From NCBI GenBank assembly GCA_047514575.1, contig JAKZYH010000366.1:1-14930 (forward strand): a stretch of DNA of 14,930 bases, written 5' to 3'. The stretch comes from CAUZIZ01 sp047514575 (GTDB lineage Bacteria; Acidobacteriota; UBA6911; RPQK01; JAJDTT01). The notes under the pieces were generated by a model. That model saw nothing but the letters and a program-made list of their open reading frames with translations, did not search any database and was not told where the DNA came from. Made by a program: the position numbers and the translations under genes. How positions within the stretch are numbered: the first letter of the stretch is position 1; each line of letters starts with the position of its first letter. Below are positions 7,740 to 14,912 of this stretch, piece after piece.

Positions 7740-7912
7740 GGCTGCTCCTTGGACGATCCTTGTACCCCTTCCCCCGCTCACCTATCATAGTAACCTCCCA
7801 CTAGGGACAAGCGATAGAGTTCCGGCGGCTCCTTTCAAGGCTCGGATTCAACAAGAAATCTAATTAGAAACAAAAACTGGAAGATCAAACCAACAAGTTA
7901 TTCACGCGCACG
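7740..7912. promoter_or_regulatory. Divergent control region between CitE-like and aminotransferase genes
   Basis: Two genes are transcribed away from each other, so promoters for both should lie here. On the minus strand a TATGAT (-10-like, about 7784-7789) follows TTGTCC (7810-7805) at 15 bp, which is short of the usual 17. The plus-strand side is AT-rich (AACAAGAAATCTAATTAG) without a clear box pair. The aminotransferase ATG has no recognisable ribosome binding site. Confidence 0.35.
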
Positions 7913-9334
7913 ATGAACCAAGAAAACCTGAGCGATCCCAACTCTTCTGGAGCGCGCTCTGCTGTCCCGGAACTGGTGCCTGCTGAGAGAACATCCGAAG
8001 AAAAGTTTCTTCGTCAGATCTTCGTGCGAGCCCAGATGACCCAGTTCGTGAAGGAGCCCTTCATCGCCAGGCGTGCCGACGGCGTGTACTACTGGGACGT
8101 CCGGGACAAACGATATCTGGATGCCATCTCGGGTATCTACGTGGTTTCGGTGGGCCACAACAACCGCACGGTGATCGACGCTATTCGGAAGCAGATGGAC
8201 GTCCTCAACTTCTCTCCAACGGTCCATGGGACCAATGCACTGGCGGTCCAACTGGCGAATCAGTTGGCCGAGATTGCCCCTGGAGATCTGGAGGCTGTCA
8301 AGCTTCTCAGCGGTGGATCCGAGGCGACTGAGGCGGCCATCACGATGGCGCGCCAGTATCACCGGCTCAACGGTAACGCCGGAAAGTATAAGATCATTTC
8401 ACGGTATCAGTCCTGGCATGGCAATACGCTTGGTTCGCTTTCGGCGTCCGGATTGCCCGGCCGTAAGGCCATGAGAGAACCTCTCGCCCCCGGTTTCGTA
8501 CATGTCTTCCCACCCACTTGCTACCGCTGCCCCTTTGGCAAGGAGTACCCCAGCTGCGAGCTCACCTGCGCCAGCCTGATTGAGGAGGTCATCAAACTGG
8601 AGGGTCCCGAAACCGTAGCCGCGGTGATGGTCGAGCCGATCGGACACACGGGTGGGATCATCGATCCTCCGGATGAGTATCTGCCTCAGCTGCGCGAACT
8701 GTGCAGCCGTCACGACGTCCTTCTGATTTTCGATGAGATCATCACCGGGATGGGGCGCACCGGACAGATGTTCGCCGCCGAGACCTTCGGCGTCGTGCCA
8801 GATCTGCTCTGCGTAGGCAAAGGCCTATCGGGCGGCTACGCTCCGCTTTCCGGTGTCCTCTGCCGGCGTCCCGTTGCCGACCGCTTCTGGGGGGATCCAG
8901 CAGACAACCCTGGTTTTGTCGCCGGGCACACCTTCGAAGGCAACCCCATTTCCTGTGCGGCAGGTCTGGCCACGATTTCCCAGATTCTCGAGAGAGACCT
9001 GTGTGGGAACGCACGCCGTGTTGGAGGCCGACTGAAGGAGGGCCTCGAGGGGCTGCGCCGTCATGGCATCATCGGCGACATTCGCGGGAAGGGCTTGTTC
9101 CTGGGAATTGAATTCGTCCGCGATCCCTTGACCAGGGAACCGTTCCCCCAGGAGGTCGCCATTGGCACTCTGATCGGCCGTAGGGCCCTGGAAAATGGGC
9201 TGCTGACTCGTTTCGATCCCGATTGGATCGCACTGGGTCCGCCCCTGGTCCTCACGGAGGATCAGGCCGACGAAATCGTCTCGATCCTTGACCGAAGTAT
9301 CTCCGAAGTCATTGCCCGGAACCGGCTAGCCTGA
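7913..9334 (+). CDS. Class III pyridoxal-phosphate aminotransferase
   Basis: This 473-aa enzyme moves an amino group, probably from an omega- or alpha-amino acid, to a keto acid. The class III hallmarks are present: SGGSEATEAAITMARQ (cofactor phosphate binding), SWHGNTLGSLSASG, VMVEPIGHTGGI, LLIFDEIITGMGRTG (Asp274, which contacts the pyridine nitrogen) and LLCVGKGLSGGYAPL (Lys303, Schiff base). An insertion carries four cysteines, Cys203-x2-Cys206-x8-Cys215-x3-Cys219, which could bind metal or be a subgroup feature. Similar proteins are often labelled simply aspartate aminotransferase family; the substrate cannot be assigned. The start is the first in-frame ATG and lacks a clear ribosome binding site. 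Its 3' end overlaps the opposing methyltransferase-like gene by 9 bp. Confidence 0.92.
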   Translation: MNQENLSDPNSSGARSAVPELVPAERTSEEKFLRQIFVRAQMTQFVKEPFIARRADGVYYWDVRDKRYLDAISGIYVVSVGHNNRTVIDAIRKQMDVLNFSPTVHGTNALAVQLANQLAEIAPGDLEAVKLLSGGSEATEAAITMARQYHRLNGNAGKYKIISRYQSWHGNTLGSLSASGLPGRKAMREPLAPGFVHVFPPTCYRCPFGKEYPSCELTCASLIEEVIKLEGPETVAAVMVEPIGHTGGIIDPPDEYLPQLRELCSRHDVLLIFDEIITGMGRTGQMFAAETFGVVPDLLCVGKGLSGGYAPLSGVLCRRPVADRFWGDPADNPGFVAGHTFEGNPISCAAGLATISQILERDLCGNARRVGGRLKEGLEGLRRHGIIGDIRGKGLFLGIEFVRDPLTREPFPQEVAIGTLIGRRALENGLLTRFDPDWIALGPPLVLTEDQADEIVSILDRSISEVIARNRLA

Positions 9335-10147
9335 AGAACCCGCCGGCTTCCTGGTGAAGCTGAGGGCGTAGACCAGAAAACGTCTGGCTTCGTCCAGCTG
9401 CCACAACCAAGGCTGAGTGAACTTCGGATCTTGGATCCTACCGCTGACGGCAGCGGCCTGCCCAAGGGCTTCCGAAACCGCTCCCGGGCTCAGACCCGTA
9501 AAGCAGGAGCCGGTCCGTATCAGGGACCCCATCAGCTCGGAAGCCTTCGACTCTGGACACTCGACCAGATCGGAAGCGCAGCCGGATGAAGCCATGTCGG
9601 TAACAACCACACCGGTTCCACCGGAAGCAACCAACCCGCTCATGAGGCTCAGGTGTCTATCCCGAACCCGCAGCATCAACTCCCTTTCTGCCCGGTCACC
9701 GAGATCGAGCTTCCCCACGGTTTCCATGAGCTGACTGAGCACACAGGTTGAGATCACCAGATCGAATCCGGAATTCTCAGCCGGACAGATCTCCTCAGAA
9801 TCGCGATCTGGCCCCGAAGAAGGGGTCCTCCAGGCTCGGCCAGAGAGATCGATCTCGTCGTGAAGCTGAATCTTTGAGGTATCACCAGGACGCTGTCTGG
9901 ACACACCATCGGCCATCGATACAAGGTCCAGGTCGAAGAGGTGGATCTCTTGGAAGCTCAATGCCAACTCCTTCAGATCCAGGTCGTTGCAATTGCCAGC
10001 TCCCAAGACTGCAATCTTTCCTCGGCCCACCTTCTGAGCCTGCTGGATCAGGTTCTTGATCCGTTCTCGTTGTCCCCTGAAGAGCTCCCAGTTGTGCCTG
10101 GTGCTCTGGTTGTAAGCTCGCTGGGTGTCCTCTGGAAGTCTCATCAT
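9326..10147 (-). CDS. Methyltransferase-like protein (class I SAM fold, predicted)
   Basis: This 273-aa protein resembles class I S-adenosylmethionine-dependent methyltransferases. KIAVLGAGNCNDLDLKEL (about residues 44-61) fits the glycine-rich motif I, EIHLFDLDLVSM (67-78) ends its second strand with an acidic residue, and FDLVISTCVLSQLM (128-141) fits the motif IV region. The remainder is not one I recognise, and the substrate is unknown. The N-terminal ATGATG has no ribosome binding site, and structured repeat copy 3 lies only 11 bp upstream of it, so the start and its expression are uncertain. The stop codon lies within the last codons of the aminotransferase gene, which converges on it. 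It could be a stand-alone small-molecule or peptide methyltransferase; this is inference. Confidence 0.72.
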   Translation of the reverse strand: MMRLPEDTQRAYNQSTRHNWELFRGQRERIKNLIQQAQKVGRGKIAVLGAGNCNDLDLKELALSFQEIHLFDLDLVSMADGVSRQRPGDTSKIQLHDEIDLSGRAWRTPSSGPDRDSEEICPAENSGFDLVISTCVLSQLMETVGKLDLGDRAERELMLRVRDRHLSLMSGLVASGGTGVVVTDMASSGCASDLVECPESKASELMGSLIRTGSCFTGLSPGAVSEALGQAAAVSGRIQDPKFTQPWLWQLDEARRFLVYALSFTRKPAGSSG

Positions 10148-10158
10148 TGGGGAGGTTG

Positions 10159-10239
10159 TGCTGTTGTCCGGCTCTCTCCTCGAAACTTGTTTTCACATTT
10201 GCTAACGAGTCAAGTCGTTCGCGGCTCTGTCGGATCGCC
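10159..10239 (+). repeat. Dispersed structured repeat, copy 3
   Basis: This copy runs from TGCTGTTGTCCGGCTCTCTC to CTGTCGGATCGCC. The middle (TTGTTTTCACATTT) has diverged from the TTGGCGTCATACT of copies 2 and 4, but the core GCTAACGAGTCAAGTCGTTCGCGG is kept. The conserved inner hairpin with a variable segment outside it suggests the core is the constrained part. It sits between the divergent methyltransferase-like gene and the secreted protein gene. Confidence 0.85.
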
Positions 10240-10269
10240 AATGCTCGTGGATGATTCTTGAGTCAGCTT

Positions 10270-10452
10270 AGGGCCTGCGCAAAAATAACTTGGCATTTTG
10301 GCATCTCATCTTTACACCATCTTCGGCCGCTCCTCAATCGCAAAATCCTCAACGTAGACCGGGCTACGCCTGCGGTTTCGCTCAATCGTTCGCGACCAAA
10401 TCTGGCGCAAATCTGAGCGCCAATTCTACCAAGTTATTCTTGCGCAGACCCT
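10270..10452. repeat. 183-bp full-length palindrome, MITE-like
   Basis: The left arm (10270-10293) starts AGGGCCTGCGCAAAAATAAC and ends TTGG; the right arm (10429-10452) is its reverse complement with 2 mismatches in 24. Pairing continues inward (TTGGC..TCA..TTT on both sides) to a central CGTAG (10353-10357) with CTACG (10364-10368), exactly at the midpoint. The interior has no open frame of note. Such palindromes can be non-autonomous mobile elements or processed RNA hairpins. Target-site duplications were not evident by eye. Confidence 0.82.
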
Positions 10453-10505
10453 TAGGCCCGCCACCGGCCACTCTAGTGACACCCGGTTCAGGCGTCAAGC
10501 ACGGC

Positions 10506-10534
10506 TTGTCAGCCAGCTGCTGCTGAGCTAGTAT
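10506..10534 (+). promoter_or_regulatory. Predicted sigma70-type promoter of the secreted protein gene
   Basis: TTGTCA (10506-10511) and TAGTAT (10529-10534) are separated by exactly 17 bp, about 70 bp upstream of the start codon. It is the best -35/-10 pair in this gap and lies just past the palindrome. The assignment assumes the host uses a standard housekeeping sigma factor consensus. Confidence 0.45.
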
Positions 10535-10604
10535 CAGGCGCCGTAAGGGCGACTTCTATCTGACCTGAGACGATCTTGGCAAACACCGGAAGGAGCTTAG
10601 CGCT

Positions 10605-12497
10605 TTGAAGGATTTCACGACTGCGACTGTCTTGATACTTCTCTGGATCTGCAGCAACGGACTGGGGGCGTCTGGGGTGGTGATCGACACGCCCATGAGT
10701 CCTCCCTACTGGGCTCTCCTGGAACGTGAGCTCCTCAGGTCTCAGAGCGAGGCATGTGAACGATTCTTTGAAAAGTACTTCGACCAGCGCGGTTATCTAC
10801 AGTGCGTGGAACGCTGGGGTGGGCTCGACGGTCCCGATGACGCCATCGAAAACCTCAGGGATTGGCCTACCCTACATGCGCTTGGGGCATCCGACGTAGT
10901 CCAGGAGATGTACAAGAAGGCCTGGGAGGGACATCTCCTCCAATACACCGAGGCCAAGACAGTCGACGTAGAGTTTGCCCGCGACGGCATGTACTACAAA
11001 GAGTTCCCGACCAAGATGGACTGGATGCATAACGGAGAGGGGCTAGTGGTTTTCAATCTACAGGGCCTCTCCGACCCTACCGATCCCGACTTCCAACGTC
11101 GTCAACGACGCTTTGCAGGCTTCTACATGGACGAGGAACCGGGAGCAGACAACTACGACCCCAAGCACAAGATCATCCGCAGCCTCTTCAACGGCAGCCG
11201 CGGGCCCCTCCTTCGCAAGGCGACCCCGGCAGACTGGGCCGGAGACCCCATCGCGCTCGAAAACCGCTTCAAGACGCTTCACGGCGAGTCCACCTACGAG
11301 GAGATGCTGGAACACTTCAAAGACTACACCGATGTGGTGGGAGATCACCCCCTCAACCTCCTCACCACCACGCTCGCTACGAACGCCTATATGCTGGCTC
11401 AGGAGCGAAAGTACAGGGATTGGGTGCTGGAGTATGTAGACGCCTGGATGGAGAGGATGGAGGCCAATGACGGGATCATCCCGAGCAACATCGGGCTGAA
11501 CGGTGAGATCGGTGGATCGGCCGAGGGCAAGTGGTATGGGGGCGCCTACGGCTGGGGCTTCACTACTCCGATAACCGGAACCACTACACTCGCTCACCGA
11601 AACCGTCACCAATACGGTCTGGTTGGCTTCATCAACGCTTTCCTGCTGACCGGCGACAGACGATATCTAGATATCTGGCGCCGGCAAATGGATAAGGTAA
11701 ACAGCCACTTCAAAGTGGTCAACGGAGAGAAAGTCTACCCCACCATGTATGGAGACCAGGGTTGGTATCAGTACACACCCAGGAAATATGACGTTGGGGC
11801 CTTGGAGCTCTTCTACTTTCTGATGGAGCGAGAAGACCTGAAGAGATTGTCGATCACAGGATGGTTGGCCTTTCTGGAAGGAAAGGATCCCGACTATCCC
11901 GAGCGAGAGCTGCAAAGGGATCTCGACGTGCTAAGACGTCAGATGGCAACCATGGACAAGGATGCGACCTCTCCAGACACTCGTCTCGCCGATGACTCCA
12001 TGAAGTTCAATCCAGCTCGGGTAGGAACCTTGATCCACCTCATGCTCGGCGCCCTTCACCACATCGCTCACGAGACCCAGTTTATCGGGACGCCTACCCA
12101 GGACATGCAGGACTACATCCGGCATGGAAAGATCCACGCCAAGCGCACAGGCCATCGCGGCAGCTTGCTCCACAGCCGTCTTCGCTACTTCGATCCTCAG
12201 GAACGCCGCTCCGGCATCCCCGAGGATGTGGCCGCGCTGGTAACCAAACTCTCGGCAACTGAGACGGTTGTGACTCTGGTCAACATCAATCAGGTAAAGC
12301 CCAAGTCGGTCATCGTGCAAGGTGGGGCCTATGGGGAGCACCAGTGTCTGGAGATCCACGTAAACGGGGAGATGACGCCAGTCGATCGTCCCTTCTTCCA
12401 GGTATTGCTGGCACCCGGCGCGGGCGCTGAGATGAGCATACGGATGAAGCGTTTTTCGAACTCGCCGACCCTGTCCCAACCTTGGAATCGAAGGTGA
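10605..12497 (+). CDS. Secreted conserved protein of unknown function, probable helical barrel
   Basis: This 630-aa protein starts at TTG with AAGGAG 9 nt upstream. It has an N-terminal hydrophobic stretch (about residues 7-24) fitting a Sec signal peptide with cleavage near GLGASG. The body is rich in Trp, Tyr, Asp and His. Motifs include RDWPTLHALGA, FARDGMYYKEFPTKMDWMHNGEG, YDPKHKIIRSLFNGSRGPLL, DDSMKFNPARVGTLIHLMLG and a C-terminal beta-rich LVNINQV segment. The helical repeats with aromatic turns resemble (alpha/alpha)-barrel glycosidases or lyases. I recall similar unannotated proteins in Poribacteria-like and Planctomycetes genomes, but no named family. An in-frame ATG at residue 31 would remove the signal peptide. 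Role in extracytoplasmic glycan breakdown is a guess. Confidence 0.85.
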   Translation: MKDFTTATVLILLWICSNGLGASGVVIDTPMSPPYWALLERELLRSQSEACERFFEKYFDQRGYLQCVERWGGLDGPDDAIENLRDWPTLHALGASDVVQEMYKKAWEGHLLQYTEAKTVDVEFARDGMYYKEFPTKMDWMHNGEGLVVFNLQGLSDPTDPDFQRRQRRFAGFYMDEEPGADNYDPKHKIIRSLFNGSRGPLLRKATPADWAGDPIALENRFKTLHGESTYEEMLEHFKDYTDVVGDHPLNLLTTTLATNAYMLAQERKYRDWVLEYVDAWMERMEANDGIIPSNIGLNGEIGGSAEGKWYGGAYGWGFTTPITGTTTLAHRNRHQYGLVGFINAFLLTGDRRYLDIWRRQMDKVNSHFKVVNGEKVYPTMYGDQGWYQYTPRKYDVGALELFYFLMEREDLKRLSITGWLAFLEGKDPDYPERELQRDLDVLRRQMATMDKDATSPDTRLADDSMKFNPARVGTLIHLMLGALHHIAHETQFIGTPTQDMQDYIRHGKIHAKRTGHRGSLLHSRLRYFDPQERRSGIPEDVAALVTKLSATETVVTLVNINQVKPKSVIVQGGAYGEHQCLEIHVNGEMTPVDRPFFQVLLAPGAGAEMSIRMKRFSNSPTLSQPWNRR

Positions 12498-12612
12498 TGT
12501 TGCGAGCCCGCAGGACGAACGCGAAAAACTGAGAGAACTGGGGCATGGACGATCCGCAGCAATGTGATGTCCTCTTGAAACCCCACTCACGGTTGACACC
12601 CTTTTCAATTCC

Positions 12613-12642
12613 TTGACGCCTCTCGGGTCTGTTTGTCCTAAT
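12613..12642 (+). promoter_or_regulatory. Candidate promoter of the small CxxC protein gene
   Basis: TTGACG (12613-12618) is followed after 18 bp by CCTAAT (12637-12642). A consensus TTGACA at 12593-12598 lies upstream but has no -10 partner at 17 bp. The 5' leader to the chosen start would be about 147 nt. The otherwise empty gap of 12498-12796 holds nothing else I can support. Confidence 0.3.
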
Positions 12643-12796
12643 GCCATTCGCAAGCAAAACCCTGATCTATCAATCTCTTAGCAACAGAATCACAGTCCGT
12701 CCGGCTATGGTACCGAACTTGCTTGTTCTCCGGATAGATGCCACCAGAATGTGGCAACCGAGTCAGACCCGGATCGGGGATCAGGGGAGGAAAGAG

Positions 12797-13066
12797 ATGG
12801 AAGAAAAGGAATGCTGCTGTATCTGTCAAGCTGAAGTCTTGTTGGGAACCGATACCGTCGAAGATCGACCCACCGGACTGTTTGGTTCTGTCGAAGAGTG
12901 GCACTACTGTCCAAGCTGCTGGGCCAACATGAGGCAGCTGCGTCAGTACGAACTGGACTTCGAGCTGCTCTTCAAGGCCGTCTTTCGCGGTTTGGAGCCG
13001 AGGAGCGGGCTGACCTTGCCTTCCTTGGACTATGACCCATCCGGTCACCACGCTGCTTCGGCCTGA
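12797..13066 (+). CDS. Small CxxC zinc-ribbon-like protein
   Basis: This 89-aa soluble protein opens MEEKECCCICQAEVLL and contains two cysteine pairs, Cys7-x2-Cys10 and Cys38-Pro-Ser-Cys41, spaced as in a zinc ribbon or treble-clef site. Trp35-His36 and Trp42 flank the second pair, and a charged, likely helical RQLRQYELDFELLFKAVF segment follows. The ATG at 12797 has GGGAGG 6 nt upstream. An open frame extends back to 12644, but the added 51 residues look like translated spacer with no ribosome binding site. Function unknown; a small protein- or nucleic-acid-binding role is possible. It converges on symporter 2. Confidence 0.68.
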   Translation: MEEKECCCICQAEVLLGTDTVEDRPTGLFGSVEEWHYCPSCWANMRQLRQYELDFELLFKAVFRGLEPRSGLTLPSLDYDPSGHHAASA

Positions 13067-13092
13067 TCTGAAACCTCGACAAGTTCATCCAA

Positions 13093-13166
13093 ACAGAGCC
13101 GCGAACGACTTGACCCGTTAGCAGTATGACGCCAAGTTCCGAGGAGAGAGTCGGACAACAGCACAA
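13093..13166 (-). repeat. Dispersed structured repeat, copy 4 (inverted)
   Basis: Read on the minus strand this copy runs TTGTGCTGTTGTCCGACTCT through the core GCTAACGGGTCAAGTCGTTCGC to GGCTCTGT. It nearly matches copy 2 over about 65 bp. The terminal GTCGGA is replaced by GTTTGGA, so the outer stem is broken. It sits between the converging CxxC protein and symporter 2 genes. Confidence 0.85.
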
Positions 13167-13203
13167 TCGTCCCTATCCCAGAACGCTGACACCCAGATCC
13201 CGA

Positions 13204-14652
13204 TCAACGGAGTCTCCGCGACAACCACACCGCAAGGTAGTTACCACAGAGACCGATCACCCCGGGTTGAAGCCCGTAAAGACTCCGTAGATCGCTTCGA
13301 TAAAGCAGCAGAGTCAACACTCCTCCGACTGCGAGACCAGCCAGGACATCCCGCGAAGTAAATGCCTTCTCCTCCCCCCAGGAATGCAGCGTCCCCAGTA
13401 CGAACGCGGGCGACAGCTGAATCAGAACCTCAAACTTGATGACGATCAGACCCCAAAGGGTCGTCAGGGGGGAAAGAGCAAAGAACACCAGGATTCCCAT
13501 GGTGCAAATACTGAAGACGGGGGTCAGGCGCATCACCTGCCCTCCCCCGGCGGCGCCTGACCTCCGCAAACGAGCGGCGAAGTCCCTGGTAAGGATCGAG
13601 ACCAATGAAAGCAGGCAGGAATCGGCAGTCGACATAATCGCGGCGACAACTGCCAGCAGCACCAGCAGCACCGGGTAATAGGCCAGCGCATGGTTCTCCA
13701 CCAGGTGCGCAAGTACCAGGAAAGTAACTCGGTCGGAGGCAACCCCTTGCAGCTCTGGGAACAGCACGATCCCGGTCAGTCCGATGAAGATCACAGAGGG
13801 AACGGCTACCAGCGGGAGAAAGGCCATCACCGTGAGCGCATTCTTCAATTGAGTTAGACTGCGGGCCGCATAGATCCTCTGGATCGCCTGCGGATAAAGG
13901 GACGCTCCCAGAACAACCATGAAGAAATTGTTGATCCAGACGACGCAAGTCCGCCAACCCGGGTTCTCAACCTTCTGGGGTGTCACATCCCGAATAGCCT
14001 CCAGGATCTGGCCTGGAGTCCCCACCACAGTGATGATCAGCGCAACCACCAGCAGGAGTCCGACCCCCAGGATCGTTCCCTGAAGGACATCGGTCCAGGC
14101 CACCGCCCGCATTCCTCCCAGAAGCTCGTAGCAGAGGATGACGAGACCCCCCCCGATGACTCCCACCTCATACGGAATGGCTCCTCCGGTGACTCCGTCG
14201 AAGGCATGTCCCAGCGCCATGAGCTGTGACAGCAGGAAGTTCACCAGGGTAAAGGCGAAGATCAGGGCGGAAAGATAGTGGAGAGGAGTACTCTTGAAGC
14301 GGTCATCCAGATAGTCGGTCGGCGTCACGTATCCGCCGCTGCGAGACAAGGAAAAAAGCCGAGGGGCGAACAAGGTGTAGCCGGTGACCACTCCGACCAT
14401 GAAGGTCACGGTCATGAAATAGGAGATTCCCAAACGATGGGTTTGCCCGGGAAAGGCCGAGAACGAGTTGCCACTGTACTGGGTAGCGAAGAGAGTCAAC
14501 AGCAGCACGACGAAACCAATCGACCGTCCCGCCAGAAAGTGGTCGCTCAGCGTGTCTTCCTGCTTTGCCCTTCTGCCGAGAATGCCCAGAATCAGCAGGA
14601 CGCCAATGTAGAGAGCGCTCCCCAGAATCAGGTCGTAGGCAAGTTCAGTCAG
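13204..14652 (-). CDS. Sodium:solute symporter (SSS family), symporter 2
   Basis: This protein is predicted to import an organic solute with sodium, partnered by the small membrane protein encoded just upstream. Key motifs are GGYVTPTDYLDDRFKS, LLGGMRAVAWTDVLQG and AAIMSTADSCLLS, the last two being standard for the family. The first ATG, GTG or TTG codon in frame is the GTG at 14508, which would cut off the first helix (ELAYDLILGSALYIGVLLIL) and the DHFLAGRSIG segment that family members carry. The frame is open back to 14676. A CTG at 14652 gives 482 aa, a normal SSS length, with GGAAGG 9 nt upstream and an overlap with the preceding stop. I therefore choose CTG as start; an ATT start or a sequence error remain possible. 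Confidence 0.88.
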   Translation of the reverse strand: MTELAYDLILGSALYIGVLLILGILGRRAKQEDTLSDHFLAGRSIGFVVLLLTLFATQYSGNSFSAFPGQTHRLGISYFMTVTFMVGVVTGYTLFAPRLFSLSRSGGYVTPTDYLDDRFKSTPLHYLSALIFAFTLVNFLLSQLMALGHAFDGVTGGAIPYEVGVIGGGLVILCYELLGGMRAVAWTDVLQGTILGVGLLLVVALIITVVGTPGQILEAIRDVTPQKVENPGWRTCVVWINNFFMVVLGASLYPQAIQRIYAARSLTQLKNALTVMAFLPLVAVPSVIFIGLTGIVLFPELQGVASDRVTFLVLAHLVENHALAYYPVLLVLLAVVAAIMSTADSCLLSLVSILTRDFAARLRRSGAAGGGQVMRLTPVFSICTMGILVFFALSPLTTLWGLIVIKFEVLIQLSPAFVLGTLHSWGEEKAFTSRDVLAGLAVGGVLTLLLYRSDLRSLYGLQPGVIGLCGNYLAVWLSRRLR

Positions 14653-14857
14653 AACCGTCGTCCTTCCAGAAGCGCCTTATACCCCAGGCGGTGACCACCG
14701 AAAGACAGGCGGTGAAGAAGAAACTGGACCAGAGCCACAAAGGGAATCCCAGCAGGTCGCGGGATTCCTGTCCGAGGAAGAGGATGGGTACGCCTCCCAA
14801 CGAGCAGATCACGACGAGCAAGAGATAACGCGGGTGTCTTCGGGGTTCGTCTTCCAT
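14645..14857 (-). CDS. Small two-helix membrane protein, probable symporter accessory subunit (DUF3311/YhdT-like)
   Basis: This 70-aa protein has two predicted transmembrane helices (about residues 11-28 and 41-60) joined by a short loop holding LLGFPLWLWSS. A basic RRHPR precedes the first helix and RRFWKDD follows the second. Small proteins of this type (DUF3311, and YhdT beside PanF) are commonly encoded directly upstream of SSS transporters, which is the case here: its stop at 14645 overlaps the proposed symporter start at 14652 by 8 bp. The ATG at 14857 is chosen; an in-frame start at 14908 would run the coding region through a perfect inverted repeat. Family assignment rests on size, topology and neighbour. 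Confidence 0.78.
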   Translation of the reverse strand: MEDEPRRHPRYLLLVVICSLGGVPILFLGQESRDLLGFPLWLWSSFFFTACLSVVTAWGIRRFWKDDGSD

Positions 14858-14870
14858 GTCGGTCCCGTCC

Positions 14871-14912
14871 CTAGATGATCGATGCCATGCTATTTCGGAA
14901 TCGATCATCTAG
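14871..14912. promoter_or_regulatory. Perfect 13-bp inverted repeat upstream of symporter 2 operon
   Basis: CTAGATGATCGAT (14871-14883) and ATCGATCATCTAG (14900-14912) are exact reverse complements separated by 16 bp. The near arm ends 14 bp from the small subunit ATG. It could be the two half-sites of a dimeric regulator or an RNA stem-loop in the leader. No T-run follows it, so it is not a standard terminator. Confidence 0.6.

Noticed and set aside
10200..10240. Resemblance of the structured repeat core (CTAACGGGTCAAGTCGTTCGCGG) to integron attC sites
   Set aside because: The required R'' (RYYYAAC) and R' (GTTRRRY) boxes do not both match, there is no integrase, and copies do not separate cassette-like genes in one orientation.
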